Shown: positions 1 through 9,069, numbered from the stretch's first letter. The stretch: 64,000 bases of DNA from Methylococcus sp. Mc7 (GCF_019285515.1 NZ_CP079095.1:2760501-2824500), one strand, 5' to 3'. The notes: generated from the sequence alone by a model not told the origin. Program-made: numbers and translations.

Positions 1-147
1 GTCCTTCAGGAGAACGACCTGGGCGCCGCGCGGTTTCGGGGCCTGGGCCGGCGGCGGGGCGGACTCGGCCGGCACACGGCCGCGTTCCGGTGCGGCGCTC
101 GCTCCCGAAGCCGCGGCAAGCAGAAGGCAGGCTAGGGTTCTTTTCAT
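1..147 (-). CDS. Secreted protein of unknown function, N-terminal part only
   Basis: Only the first 49 codons are in the window and the gene runs off its left edge. The protein starts MKRTLACLLLAAASGASA: two basic residues, a hydrophobic core and an Ala-rich cleavage region, so it is very probably exported by Sec. A Pro/Ala-rich stretch follows, as in linkers of small periplasmic proteins. It lies downstream of argF on the same strand with a gap of about 130 bases, so it may be read through from argD-argF or have its own promoter. I do not recognise the family from this fragment. Confidence 0.6.
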   Translation of the reverse strand, partial: MKRTLACLLLAAASGASAAPERGRVPAESAPPPAQAPKPRGAQVVLLKD

Positions 148-274
148 CTCGGGCCGAAATACCAATGAAAAAAACGGACGAATGCGGTTAGGGATGGCGG
201 GACACGCCGTATCCCGGCAATGGATACCGATTATAACGCCGACTGCGGATTCACCAACGCGGCCTGGACCCGCT

Positions 275-1171
275 TCAAGCCGCCAGCAGAAATTCCAGCA
301 AAGCTTTCTGGGCGTGCAGCCGATTTTCGGCTTCGTCCCAGACCACGCTCTGCGGACCTTCCAGCACCTCGGCGGAAACTTCCTCGCCGCGATGGGCGGG
401 GAGGCAGTGCATGAACAGCGCGTCGGGGCGCGCCAGGGCCATGATGGAGGAATCCACCTGGTAGCTCTGGAACGCGCCGGTGCGCTCGGCCTGCTCGCTC
501 TCCTGTCCCATGCTGGCCCAGACGTCGGTCACGACCAGATCGACGCCGGCCACCGCGGTTCTGACGTCCTGGCCGACCTCGACGCGCTTTCCCGCCGCTT
601 CGACCAGCTCGGTCTCGGGTTCGTAGCCCGGGGGGCAGGCGATGCGCAATTCGAAATCCAGCAGTTCGGCGGCGTGGACGTAGGTTTGGCACATATTGTT
701 GCCGTCGCCGATCCAAGCGACGGTTTTGCCGGCGATGTCCCCGCGGTGTTCGAAATAAGTCTGCATGTCCGCCAGAAGCTGGCAGGGATGGAAACGGTCG
801 GTGAGCCCGTTGATGACGGGTACCCTGGAGTACTCGGCAAAGATTTCCACCGTGCGGTGCGAATGGGTGCGGAGCATGACGCAGTCCACCATGCGGGACA
901 GCACCCGTGCCGAATCCTCGATCGGCTCGCCGCGTCCGAGCTGCGTGTCACGCGGGGACAGGAAGATGGAACTGCCGCCGAACTGGGCCATGCCGACTTC
1001 GAACGACACCCGGGTACGGGTCGAGGACTTTTCGAACACCATCCCCAGGACCTTGTTTTTCAGGGGTTCGTAGGTTTCTTTCCGTGCCTTGAGTTCGATC
1101 GCGCGGGCGATCAGCTCCCGGAATTCGGCGGAACTGAGGTCGCGCAAGGTGACGAGATGACGCGGTTTCAT
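275..1171 (-). CDS. argF: Ornithine carbamoyltransferase
   Basis: It condenses ornithine and carbamoyl phosphate to citrulline in arginine synthesis, in the cytoplasm. The 298-residue product shows the carbamoyl-phosphate loop STRTR at 50-54, the HPCQ motif at 128-131 and the ornithine-binding [10 protein letters not shown] region starting at 255. These are the family signatures, and the length is close to the usual 300-310 residues. The first Met gives the typical start [13 protein letters not shown]. argD lies just upstream on the same strand with 24 bases between them, so the two genes are probably cotranscribed as a small arginine operon. A leader terminator upstream of argD may therefore control both. 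Confidence 0.96.
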   Translation of the reverse strand: MKPRHLVTLRDLSSAEFRELIARAIELKARKETYEPLKNKVLGMVFEKSSTRTRVSFEVGMAQFGGSSIFLSPRDTQLGRGEPIEDSARVLSRMVDCVMLRTHSHRTVEIFAEYSRVPVINGLTDRFHPCQLLADMQTYFEHRGDIAGKTVAWIGDGNNMCQTYVHAAELLDFELRIACPPGYEPETELVEAAGKRVEVGQDVRTAVAGVDLVVTDVWASMGQESEQAERTGAFQSYQVDSSIMALARPDALFMHCLPAHRGEEVSAEVLEGPQSVVWDEAENRLHAQKALLEFLLAA

Positions 1172-1195
1172 GGCGAATCTGCTGGATCGGTGATA

Positions 1196-2371
1196 TCAAC
1201 CAACGGTGCCGAGATGGCTTTCCACGATGGAACTCAATCGCTCCACCAGGTCGTCGGCCTGGGCGTCCGTCAGTATCAGGGGCGGGAGCAGACGCACGGT
1301 CCGCTCCGCGGTGACGTTGATGAGCAAGCCCTGCTCCAGGGCGATCCCGACGAGCTCGGTACAGGGCCGCTCGAATTCGATACCGATCATGAGGCCCAGG
1401 CCCCGGATTTCGGTTACGCCGGGATGTTCGCCAAGGCGGGCCAGGAGGCCGCCCAGCAACCGCTGGCCAAGGCTCTCCGCCCGCGTCACCAAGGCCTGCT
1501 GTTCCAGGGTGTCCATCACCGCCAGGGCCGCGGCGCAGGCCAGCGGATTGCCGCCGAAGGTGGAGCCGTGCTTGCCGGGCGTGAGCATTTCCGCGGCGAC
1601 GCCGCGCGCAAGACACGCGCCGATCGGCACGCCATTGCCGAGCGCCTTCGCCAGCGCCATCACGTCCGGGACGATTGCGGCATGCTGGTGGCCGAACATC
1701 CGGCCGGTCCGGCCCATGCCCGTTTGAACTTCATCGAGCATCAGCAGCCAGCCGCGGCGCTCGCACAGCGACTTGAGACGCGCCAGGTAACCGTGAGGTG
1801 GAATGCGGACCCCGCCTTCGCCCTGCACCGGTTCGACCAGAACGGCGACGACGTCGGGATCGTCGACGGCGGCGACGGCCTCCGCGTCGCCGTAGGGCAG
1901 GCGCACGAAGCCGCCGACCAGGGGCGCAAATCCTTCCTGGACCTTCGGGTTGCCGGTGGCGCTCAGCGTTGCCAGCGTGCGGCCGTGGAAACTTCCATCC
2001 ATGACGACGATCTTCGGATCGTCGATGCCGCGGTGATGTCCGTAACGCCGCGCGATCTTGATCGCGGCCTCATTGGCCTCGGCGCCCGAGTTGCAAAAGA
2101 AGGCGTTGTCCATTCCGCTCAGGCCGCAGAGGCGTCCGGCCAGTTCTTCCTGCAGCCCGATGCGGTACAGGTTGGAGCTGTGGACCAGCCGCCCGGCCTG
2201 ATCGCACAAAGCCTTCGCCACTGCCGGATGGGCGTGGCCCAGGCTGCAAACGGCGACGCCGGAAACGGCGTCGAGGTAACGCTTGCCTTCGGTGTCGAAA
2301 AGCCATGCGCCCTCACCTTGGGTGAACGTCACGGGTTGCCGGGCGTAAGTCGGCATGATGTTGCTCGTCAT
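1196..2371 (-). CDS. argD: Acetylornithine aminotransferase
   Basis: This is a class III PLP aminotransferase that converts N-acetylglutamate semialdehyde to N-acetylornithine; family members often also serve lysine synthesis. I start it at the ATG at 2371, giving 391 residues beginning MTSNIMPTYARQ, which matches usual ArgD starts. The frame is open further upstream to 2563, but that extension crosses a terminator hairpin and does not look like protein. Visible motifs are NSGAEANEAAIK at 94-105, the PLP-ring contact DEVQ at 213-216 and the PLP lysine K242 in ALAKALGNG. It is the first gene of the argD-argF pair. No strong ribosome binding site is visible before 2371. Confidence 0.95.
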   Translation of the reverse strand: MTSNIMPTYARQPVTFTQGEGAWLFDTEGKRYLDAVSGVAVCSLGHAHPAVAKALCDQAGRLVHSSNLYRIGLQEELAGRLCGLSGMDNAFFCNSGAEANEAAIKIARRYGHHRGIDDPKIVVMDGSFHGRTLATLSATGNPKVQEGFAPLVGGFVRLPYGDAEAVAAVDDPDVVAVLVEPVQGEGGVRIPPHGYLARLKSLCERRGWLLMLDEVQTGMGRTGRMFGHQHAAIVPDVMALAKALGNGVPIGACLARGVAAEMLTPGKHGSTFGGNPLACAAALAVMDTLEQQALVTRAESLGQRLLGGLLARLGEHPGVTEIRGLGLMIGIEFERPCTELVGIALEQGLLINVTAERTVRLLPPLILTDAQADDLVERLSSIVESHLGTVG

Positions 2372-2381
2372 CGATGTGCGG

Positions 2382-2422
2382 AAAAACCCGAAAAAAACAA
2401 AAGGCAGTCGAGCCAGACTGCC
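2382..2422 (-). terminator. Intrinsic terminator in the argD leader
   Basis: Read on the minus strand, a perfect 7-bp stem (GGCAGTC pairing with GACTGCC, plus-strand 2403-2409 and 2416-2422) with a 6-nt loop is followed by a run rich in T (2402 down to 2382). It ends about ten bases before the argD start codon. No minus-strand gene lies upstream for it to terminate, since grxD is divergent. It therefore sits where an attenuator would be. Confidence 0.65.
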
Positions 2423-2586
2423 TAGGAGGGGAGGAAGGTTAACGGAAAAGAAGGAGCAGCACAAGAACTTCATCGACCCGATACGGCAGGCCGTTTCAGC
2501 CAGGCCGGCCGGTGTCGGCCACTCGGCCATTCCGCTTGACGTCCTGGGTTCGGTATCGAACAATCAAAAAATTTCACCCGGAGCAA

Positions 2587-2934
2587 ATGAAGAGGCAAAC
2601 CGTGGACGTGATCGAAAGTATCAAGCGCCAGATCGCAGACAATCCCGTCATCCTGTACATGAAGGGAACGCCGGATTTCCCGCAGTGCGGATTTTCCGGA
2701 CGGGCTGTGCAGATTCTCGACAAGTGCGGAGCGGAGTACGCCTTCGTCAACGTTTTCGAGGCGCCCGGCATTCGTGAGAACCTGAAGCTGGTTTCCAACT
2801 GGCCGACTTTTCCTCAGTTGTTCATCGGCGGCGAACTGGTCGGCGGCAGCGACATCATGATGGAGCTTTACGAGAGCGGCGAACTGCAGAAACTGCTTGC
2901 CGGAGCAAAAAAGGCCGGGGAGCGGCAAGCCTGA
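2587..2934 (+). CDS. grxD: Monothiol glutaredoxin, Grx4 type
   Basis: This is a small CGFS-type glutaredoxin, a family that carries and delivers [2Fe-2S] clusters in the cytoplasm. The active-site motif PQCGFS is present, preceded by YMKGTPDFP and followed by WPTFPQLFIGG and GGSDI, the glutathione-binding elements of the family. I take the ATG at 2587 (115 residues, start MKRQTVDVIESIKRQ), which has a GGAG just upstream, rather than the longer frame open from 2512. The gene is divergent from argD and convergent with rnt (10 bases between stops). grxD and rnt are neighbours in several gammaproteobacteria. Confidence 0.95.
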   Translation: MKRQTVDVIESIKRQIADNPVILYMKGTPDFPQCGFSGRAVQILDKCGAEYAFVNVFEAPGIRENLKLVSNWPTFPQLFIGGELVGGSDIMMELYESGELQKLLAGAKKAGERQA

Positions 2935-2944
2935 ACCCGGACGG

Positions 2945-3574
2945 TCATTCCGGCGGCAGGAGTTCGGTCATCCGCTTCCAGCGGTTGACGATGGTGCAAA
3001 AGAGGCGAGCGGTCTGGTTGGCGTCGTAGGCCGCCGAATGGGCTTCCTGATGGTCCCAGCTGAGCCCCGCCGCTTGCGCCGCTCGCGCCAGGACGGTCTG
3101 GCCGTAGGCGAGGCCGCCCAGGGTCGCGGTATCGAACGTGCTGAAGGGGTGGAAGGGATTCTTCTTGATCCTGGCGCGGCTCGATGCGGCGTTGAGGAAG
3201 GCGATGTCGAAAGCCGGGTTGTGGCCCACGAGGATCGCCCGTGTGCAGCCGTGCTGCCGGATGGATTGCTGGATGGCGTCGAAAATCTGCGACAGCGCAT
3301 CGCGTTCGTCCACCGCGAACCGGAAGGGATGAAATGGATTGATCTTGTTGAAGCTCAGCGCGGCCTCATCCAGCTTGGCGCCTTCGAAAGGCTTCACATG
3401 CAACTGATGGGTGCGGACGGGGTGAAGATTTCCCGATTCATCCATGTCCAGGTGGACGGCGGCGATTTCGAGGAGGGCGTTGGCATGCGGATCGAAACCG
3501 GAGGTCTCGACGTCCACGACGACCGGCAGGTAACTCCGGAAGCGCCTGGCCAGGGGGGATTTGCGGGAAGTCAT
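2945..3574 (-). CDS. rnt: Ribonuclease T
   Basis: This is a DEDDh-family 3'-5' exoribonuclease that trims tRNA CCA ends and other stable RNA 3' ends. The 209-residue product shows the Exo I motif VVDVETSGFD, Exo II HNPAFDIAFLNAA and Exo III HSAAYDANQTARL with the catalytic His and Asp. LEIAAVHLDMDE follows Exo I as in RNase T. Length and order match the family. The gene is convergent with grxD. The 150 bases between its start and mlaA must hold both divergent promoters. Confidence 0.93.
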   Translation of the reverse strand: MTSRKSPLARRFRSYLPVVVDVETSGFDPHANALLEIAAVHLDMDESGNLHPVRTHQLHVKPFEGAKLDEAALSFNKINPFHPFRFAVDERDALSQIFDAIQQSIRQHGCTRAILVGHNPAFDIAFLNAASSRARIKKNPFHPFSTFDTATLGGLAYGQTVLARAAQAAGLSWDHQEAHSAAYDANQTARLFCTIVNRWKRMTELLPPE

Positions 3575-3724
3575 AAAGAGTGCCGATCGCGGGTTTGCGG
3601 TGCATTAGCACCCATTGTAAGGCGATTTCGGGGCCGATTGCATTGCGGATTGCGGCATAGCGTTTAGAATACGCACACGCGTCAAGCTCCCCTGGAATCA
3701 CGAGATCAAGGGTATAAGAACAGT

Positions 3725-4582
3725 ATGGAAAATTCTCGAATCATGCCCGACCGGCTTGTGCTGGTCTTTCTAGTCGCGGCGGGGGCGGCCGGCTGTGCGT
3801 CGGATAACGTCAAACAGGAGGAGCCGGTCAAGGCGGGCACTCCCCAGACGCATGTCGATTCGCGTGACCCTTGGGAGGGGTGGAACCGCGGCGTGCAGTC
3901 CTTCAACGACGGACTGGACGACTACTTCATGAAGCCCGTGGCAAAGGGCTATCAATGGGCCGCTCCCAAATTCGTCGACAAGGGGGTCACGAATTTTTTC
4001 AGTAATGTCGACGACGTTTCGGTGATTGCGAATGATCTGCTCCAGTTCAAACTGCTGCAGACGGGACAGGATTTGGGGCGCTTCATCGTCAACTCGACGA
4101 TCGGCATGGCGGGATTCATCGACGTGGCAGACAAGCTCGATCTGCCCAAACACTACGAGGACTTCGATCAGACCTTGGCGATCTGGGGCGTGCCTTCCGG
4201 TCCGTATCTCGTGCTGCCCGTCATCGGGCCGGGTTCGCCGCGCGGCGTGGTCGGCTTCGCCGGCGATACCGCGGCCAACCCCATCAACTACGTCACGCCG
4301 GCAGCGGTTCCCTGGGGTGCCGGAGCCGGGCGGTACGTGGACGTCCGGGCCGACATGCTGAGCGCGACCAAGATCGCCGACGAGGCTTCGGTGGACCGTT
4401 ACGAGTTCATCCGAAACGCCTATTTCCAGCAGCGGAACTATCTGATTCACGATGGCAATCCACCGCTCGAAGAGGATTTCGGCGGCGGCGAAGGCGTGGA
4501 GATGGAATTGGAGCTGCAGGGCATCGAAGACCGCGCCAACGAAGCCAAAGAGAAGGAAAAGGCAGAGCCGGCTTCACCCTGA
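3725..4582 (+). CDS. mlaA: MlaA (VacJ) outer-membrane lipoprotein
   Basis: MlaA works in the Mla pathway, which removes misplaced phospholipids from the outer leaflet of the outer membrane. The N-terminus carries a hydrophobic stretch ending in a lipobox (AAGC, Cys near residue 24), so the protein is a lipoprotein. DPWEGWNR, FFSNVDDV, the long amphipathic region and GVPSGPYLVLPVIGPGSPR are hallmarks of the family. The tail beyond about residue 240 is acidic and Lys/Glu rich, longer than in the E. coli protein. No other mla gene is nearby. The start could also be the second Met at 3743. A strong bidirectional terminator follows. Confidence 0.93.
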   Translation: MENSRIMPDRLVLVFLVAAGAAGCASDNVKQEEPVKAGTPQTHVDSRDPWEGWNRGVQSFNDGLDDYFMKPVAKGYQWAAPKFVDKGVTNFFSNVDDVSVIANDLLQFKLLQTGQDLGRFIVNSTIGMAGFIDVADKLDLPKHYEDFDQTLAIWGVPSGPYLVLPVIGPGSPRGVVGFAGDTAANPINYVTPAAVPWGAGAGRYVDVRADMLSATKIADEASVDRYEFIRNAYFQQRNYLIHDGNPPLEEDFGGGEGVEMELELQGIEDRANEAKEKEKAEPASP

Positions 4583-4600
4583 CGGTTTTTCCGCAGTTGC

Positions 4601-4635
4601 ATGAAAAAGCCCGCTCACGAAGCGGGCTTTTTCAT
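4601..4635. terminator. Bidirectional intrinsic terminator between mlaA and pyrC
   Basis: A perfect 15-bp inverted repeat (4601-4615 and 4621-4635) has a 5-nt loop. The GC core AGCCCGCT is flanked by A5 on the left and T5 on the right, so it gives a stem followed by a U tract on either strand. It lies between the convergent mlaA and pyrC genes. Confidence 0.9.
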
Positions 4636-4644
4636 GGCCGGTTG

Positions 4645-5688
4645 TTAGCCCGTGTGGCGAGATGCCCGCCAGGCGAGGGGTTCTCCGGCCATGGCAGGAA
4701 CCAGGCTTTCCGCTCCGAACGGCAGCGCGTCCGGAATCTGCCACGGCGTCCGGTGCAGGGTAAGGGTTCCGCGGTTCCTGGGGCGCCCGTAGAAATCGGC
4801 GCCGTTGTGGCTGGCGAACCGCTCGAGCATGTGCAGCGCGCCCGCCCGCTCGAACGCGATGGCGTAGAGCTCCATGGCCGTCAACGCCGTGTAGCAGCCG
4901 GCGCAGCCGCAGGCGCTCTCCTTTTGCGGCCTGGGGTGGGGGGCGCTGTCGGTGCCGAGGAAGAAGTGGGCGTCGCCGCTGGTCGCAGCCGCCACCAGCG
5001 CCCGCCGATGGGATTCGCGCTTGAGCACCGGCAGGCAGTAATGGTGGGGACGGATGCCGCCGGCCAGCAAGGCGTTGCGGTTGTACAGCAGATGGTGGGC
5101 CGTGATGGTGGCTCCGACGCGGGGACCGCGGCTCTGCACGAACTCCACGCCCTCCTTCGTCGTCACGTGTTCCAGGACGATGCGCAATTCCGGGAAGCCC
5201 CTGACCAGCGGTTCCAGAACCGATTCGATGAAACGCGCTTCCCGGTCGAAAATGTCGACTTCCGCGTCGGTGACTTCGCCGTGGATGAGCAGCGGTACGC
5301 CATGCCGTTCCAGGGCTTCGAGCGCCCGGTGGACCTTTTCGATACCGGTGACTCCGGCCTCGGAGTGGGTGGTGGCGCCGGCCGGGTAGAGCTTGAATCC
5401 GATGATCTCCGGCGTTTCGGCCGCGCGCCGGATCTCGTCGGCCGGCGTGGCATCCGTCAGATAAAGCGCCATCAGCGGCTCGAAGCGCGCATTTTCGGGC
5501 AGGGCCGCCAGGATGCGGCCACGGTATTCCAACGCGGCCGCCACCGTCGTCACCGGCGGTTTCAGGTTGGGCATGACGACCGCCCGGCCGAACTGACGGG
5601 CGCTATGGTCCACTATGTCCGCCATGGCCGCGCCGTCGCGCAGGTGCAGATGCCAGTCGTCGGGTGTCGCCAGCGTGATCGAGTCCAT
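4645..5688 (-). CDS. pyrC: Dihydroorotase
   Basis: This zinc enzyme of the class II (PyrC) type cyclises carbamoyl aspartate to dihydroorotate in pyrimidine synthesis. The 347 residues match the roughly 348 of E. coli PyrC. The metal-binding HLHLRDG motif is at 14-20, VVMPNLKPP follows, and the Lys of GFKLYPAGAT is the carbamylated metal bridge in the family. Later HGEV, LEHVTT and GTDSAPH supply the remaining metal ligands and catalytic Asp. It is convergent with mlaA. The TonB receptor gene ends 59 bases upstream on the same strand. Confidence 0.95.
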   Translation of the reverse strand: MDSITLATPDDWHLHLRDGAAMADIVDHSARQFGRAVVMPNLKPPVTTVAAALEYRGRILAALPENARFEPLMALYLTDATPADEIRRAAETPEIIGFKLYPAGATTHSEAGVTGIEKVHRALEALERHGVPLLIHGEVTDAEVDIFDREARFIESVLEPLVRGFPELRIVLEHVTTKEGVEFVQSRGPRVGATITAHHLLYNRNALLAGGIRPHHYCLPVLKRESHRRALVAAATSGDAHFFLGTDSAPHPRPQKESACGCAGCYTALTAMELYAIAFERAGALHMLERFASHNGADFYGRPRNRGTLTLHRTPWQIPDALPFGAESLVPAMAGEPLAWRASRHTG

Positions 5689-5747
5689 GCCGATTCCGGG
5701 GAGATGTGGTTCTCCGGGGATTATACCGGCCTCCCGCCGGTTTTCCT

Positions 5748-8090
5748 TCAGAACGCCAGCTTGACGCCGGCCCAGGCCGCCCTGGGCGAACCCGGCCCGA
5801 CGAAGCGGTTGTTGGTGTAGTCAGGCCCCAGCACTTCCTGAGGATTGCCGTACATGCCGAACGTCTGGTACTGCGCGTCGAACAGGTTGTTGACGCGGAA
5901 GAACATCGAGAAGTGCTCGTCGTAACGGTACTCGCCGTGCAGCATTACGATGGTGTAGTCCTCCAGCGGCGCGGTCAGATTGGCTTCGTCGCCGCGCAGA
6001 TACTGTCCGCTGTTGTAGATGATCTCGGTGCCGGCGGTGAGTCCTTCCATAATGGTCACGGAAGCGTTGAACTTCAGCATGTTCTGCGGGATGCCGGGGA
6101 TGTGGTCTCCCTTTTGCACGTAGATCAGGCCGTCCTGGGCGTAGGGGTTGTTCGGGCTGTTTTCGACGAACGGCGTCTGGAAAGTGGCGTCGAGCAGTGT
6201 GTAGTTCAGCCCCAGCCGGAATCGTTCGAACTCGGCGTTGACGCCAAGCTCGAAGCCCCTGCGCAGGGTCTGGCCGACGTTGTCGAAATAGCCCTCGTTG
6301 TTGTACACGCCGCTGGCCGCGATGAAGAGGATGTCGTTGCTGTTTTCGGTCTGGAACAGCGTCGCGTTCCAGCTGATGTCGCCCTCCACCCCTCCTCCGA
6401 AATCGATGTCCGCAAATCCGCCGCGCGCGCCGATTTCGCCGGTGGTCGCGACCACCTGCTTGAGCGGTGGGTCGGACAGGAAGGCGTTGGGCAGCTTGCA
6501 GGGCCGGGCGGGATCGGCGCAACTGAGTTCGAGGGGCGTCGGAGCGCGGTTGGATTGGCTGAAGTTGCCGAAGAAGTTGAGTTCCGGCCGCCAGTTATAG
6601 GTGAGGCCGGCGGAAGGATTGATCCGGTCGTAGCTGTGATTGCCGTTCAACTCGGTGCCGATCTGGTCGACGAGTTCGATCTGGGTCAGGTTGTAGCGGC
6701 CCGACACGGTGAAAGTGAGTTCGTCCGTGAGCGAAAACGAGTCGCTCAGATAGATCCCGTAGTTGTAGACGCTGGTATGCAGCCGCACCCGCGGCTCTTC
6801 GAGGATGACGCCGCTCCCGAGAGTGCCGCGGCTGGGCAACAGTTCGGCGAGTTCGGTGTCGGCGCCGTAATCGACCTGTCCCTGGTTGTAGACGCCGCCA
6901 ACGAGGAAGCGGTTGCCGTAACCGCCCAGCGTCTGGTTGAACGCAGCCTGCAGGCTGCCGCCGTAGTTGCGCTGGTTGGTCTGGGTGAAATTGTTGGTGG
7001 CGCCCTCGACCTTGGGGGTGGACACCACGGGGCGTCCGTATATGTCCAGTACTTCCTCGCCTTCCCCGCCGTCGTCGCACATGTAGGTGGGGTCGTCTTC
7101 ACAGGGTTCGTAGTCCGAACCGTCGCCGTTGAAGGTGCTGATCAGGTTCTGGCGGAAGAAGGCGTTGCCGGACAGTTCGATGTCGTCGGTCAGCCAGTGG
7201 TTGCCGTCCAGCGAGGCCAGGAACAGGTTGGTCTTGGTCTGGTCCGGATAGGTGAAGACGGCGTTGGGCTGCTGGTTGTAGAGCTGGATCGGAACCGCGC
7301 CGTTGCCGACCATGTTGTCGTCGGTCGCCGCGAAGTTCATGTTGAGATTGGAGCGGTCGTCGTTCTTCCAGCTCAGGGTGGAGAACCACTGCATCACGCC
7401 GGTAGGAGAGTATTCGCGCCAGCCGTCCTCGTGGAAATTGCGGAAATGGAAATAGGCCCCGAATTCGCCGTTGTTCCAGCCGGTCTCGACCTCCTCCGAG
7501 TTGCGGCCCCAGGAGCCGCCGAACAGTTCGGCCCGGTAGCCCGGCGCCGTGAAACCGTTCTTGGTGCGGACGCTGATCGCGCCGCCCAGGGTGTTCTGGC
7601 CGAACACCGGGTTGGAGCCGGATTCCAGGCTCATCCTGTCGATGGCGCCTTCGGGGATGAGGTCCCAGTTCACCGTGTCGCCGAAGGGCTCGTTGAAGCG
7701 GATGCCGTTGACGTACACCGAAAGGCCCTGCGGCAACCCCAGCAAGGGTGAGGCGACGAAACCGCGGTACTGCACGTCCGGCTGGAACGGGTTGTTCTGG
7801 GCGTCGTTGACGTTGACGCTGCCGAAGAATCGGTTCATGTAGTCCGGCAGGGTGACGCTTTCCGCCTGGTCCAGCTCCTTGGCGTCGACGGTCTGGACAC
7901 GGGACGGGAGCTTGTACTCCTCCACGCCCGAATCTCCGACCGGCGAGTCGGCGATGACCTTGACGGTCTCCAGCTGCACCGTCTTGTCCGCCGTTTTTTG
8001 GGATTCGGCGGTCTTGGCGGTTTCCTCCGCGGCGCCGGCGCATTGGGCGAAACTCAAGGCGGCGATGCCGCAAACGGTGATCTTGCGCAT
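5748..8090 (-). CDS. TonB-dependent outer-membrane receptor
   Basis: This is a 780-residue outer-membrane beta barrel that takes up a ligand using TonB energy. It has a signal peptide (cleaved near AGA-AEE, residue 20), a TonB-box-like ETVKVIAD at 41-48, then a plug domain (about 55-180) with the typical VQYRGF, GLSVYVNGIRFNEPFG and QNTLGGAISVRTK. The rest is barrel strands ending RAAWAGVKLAF with the C-terminal aromatic. The substrate is unknown. No siderophore or vitamin genes are beside it, and no regulatory motif was identified upstream. A loop near residue 330-340 is rich in Asp, Glu and Cys (two Cys pairs), which could bind metal or form a disulfide. Confidence 0.93.
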   Translation of the reverse strand: MRKITVCGIAALSFAQCAGAAEETAKTAESQKTADKTVQLETVKVIADSPVGDSGVEEYKLPSRVQTVDAKELDQAESVTLPDYMNRFFGSVNVNDAQNNPFQPDVQYRGFVASPLLGLPQGLSVYVNGIRFNEPFGDTVNWDLIPEGAIDRMSLESGSNPVFGQNTLGGAISVRTKNGFTAPGYRAELFGGSWGRNSEEVETGWNNGEFGAYFHFRNFHEDGWREYSPTGVMQWFSTLSWKNDDRSNLNMNFAATDDNMVGNGAVPIQLYNQQPNAVFTYPDQTKTNLFLASLDGNHWLTDDIELSGNAFFRQNLISTFNGDGSDYEPCEDDPTYMCDDGGEGEEVLDIYGRPVVSTPKVEGATNNFTQTNQRNYGGSLQAAFNQTLGGYGNRFLVGGVYNQGQVDYGADTELAELLPSRGTLGSGVILEEPRVRLHTSVYNYGIYLSDSFSLTDELTFTVSGRYNLTQIELVDQIGTELNGNHSYDRINPSAGLTYNWRPELNFFGNFSQSNRAPTPLELSCADPARPCKLPNAFLSDPPLKQVVATTGEIGARGGFADIDFGGGVEGDISWNATLFQTENSNDILFIAASGVYNNEGYFDNVGQTLRRGFELGVNAEFERFRLGLNYTLLDATFQTPFVENSPNNPYAQDGLIYVQKGDHIPGIPQNMLKFNASVTIMEGLTAGTEIIYNSGQYLRGDEANLTAPLEDYTIVMLHGEYRYDEHFSMFFRVNNLFDAQYQTFGMYGNPQEVLGPDYTNNRFVGPGSPRAAWAGVKLAF

Positions 8091-8275
8091 GTCGATGTCA
8101 CTCTCAAAAAATCGCGCAATGATAGGGAATGGCCGCCCGATACCGATAGGGAAAAAATCCCGCCGTTCGGAAGTCTTTCGGGTTTGACAAAACCACCCTG
8201 CGCCAAGAGACTGCCGCGACGTTTCGGAGCCCGATCGCGTCCCTTTGAATCAATCAATAAGGAGTAATGACAGCC

Positions 8276-8836
8276 ATGCAGTATGCAGTCCTGGTTCTCA
8301 TCCTGATCGCTCTGCTGATCGTGTTCATCTACAACGCCCTGGTGCGCCTCAGGGTGCAGTGCGACAACGCTTGGGCCGACGTCGACGTGCAGCTCAAGCG
8401 CCGCTACGACCTGATCCCGAACCTGGTGGAAACCGTCAAGGGATACGCAGCGCATGAGAAGGGCACGCTGGAGGCCGTCGTCGATGCGCGCAACCGGGCC
8501 ATGTCGGTTCAGGGTGCCGCGGGGCGGGCCGAGGTGGAGGATGCCCTGAGCGGCGCGCTGCGGCAGCTCTTCGCATTGGCCGAACAGTATCCCCAGCTAA
8601 AGGCGGTCGAAAGTTTCAACCAGCTGCAGGGCACCCTTACCGAAATCGAAGACACGGTGCAGAACGCCAGGCGCTACTACAACGCCGCGGTGCGCGATCT
8701 CAACACCCGGATCGCCCAGTTCCCCTCCAATCTCATTGCGAACGGCTTCGGTTTCACCTCCCGCACTTTCTTCGAGCTCAGCGAAACCGCCCAGCGCGAG
8801 GCGCCGGCCGTGCGTTTCGTTACCGGTGCCCACTAA
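8276..8836 (+). CDS. lemA: LemA family membrane protein
   Basis: LemA proteins have one N-terminal membrane helix and a periplasmic or cytoplasmic helical bundle; their exact role is unsettled. Here the helix is at about 3-22, followed by RVQCDNAWADVDVQLKRR and YDLIPNLVETVKGYA, the best conserved part of the family, and ending with FPSNLIANGFGF. A strong AAGGAG at 8259-8264 is 11 bases before the ATG at 8276 but only 2 bases before the in-frame ATG at 8267, so I prefer 8276 (186 residues). The next gene encodes the DUF2207 protein that usually accompanies lemA. Confidence 0.93.
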   Translation: MQYAVLVLILIALLIVFIYNALVRLRVQCDNAWADVDVQLKRRYDLIPNLVETVKGYAAHEKGTLEAVVDARNRAMSVQGAAGRAEVEDALSGALRQLFALAEQYPQLKAVESFNQLQGTLTEIEDTVQNARRYYNAAVRDLNTRIAQFPSNLIANGFGFTSRTFFELSETAQREAPAVRFVTGAH

Positions 8837-8876
8837 GGACTTGGCAAAGAATAGCTTCCCGAAATTAACAGCCGTC

Positions 8877-8989
8877 GTTCCGGCATGGATTCGCATACGC
8901 GCTCTGGCGAGTGCCGGAACCCAGGTTCCAGGGATGGAATGGCCTGGGAACATCCATGTAGCCTGGATGCCGGCGATCCTTGCCGGCAT
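8877..8989. repeat. REP/BIME-like palindromic repeat between lemA and the DUF2207 gene
   Basis: The intergenic stretch contains several hairpins built on the same GTTCCGGCA/CCAGG words. One 9-bp inverted repeat lies at 8877-8885 and 8912-8920. A second is an 8-bp stem at 8967-8974 and 8982-8989. An imperfect GTTCCAGG/CCTGGGAAC pair sits between them. The pattern looks like a bacterial interspersed mosaic element rather than coding sequence. I see no second copy in this window. Confidence 0.55.
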
Positions 8990-9069
8990 GACGGTGCTTT
9001 GAACGAAAATGTCGTTCGGTCATTCAGGGAAGTTATTTTCGGCCATATCCTAAAGGGGGTAGTTAGGCG

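Noticed and set aside
182-2425. 747-codon plus-strand frame over argF and argD
   Set aside because: It is antisense to two firmly identified genes, and its composition reflects their GC-rich third positions.
2371-2563. N-terminal extension of argD to 2563
   Set aside because: The extension crosses the terminator, has no homology to ArgD proteins and would make the protein about 64 residues too long.
5706-7751. 681-codon open frame opposite the TonB receptor
   Set aside because: It has no recognisable domain and mirrors the codon bias of the receptor gene on the other strand; it is a shadow frame.
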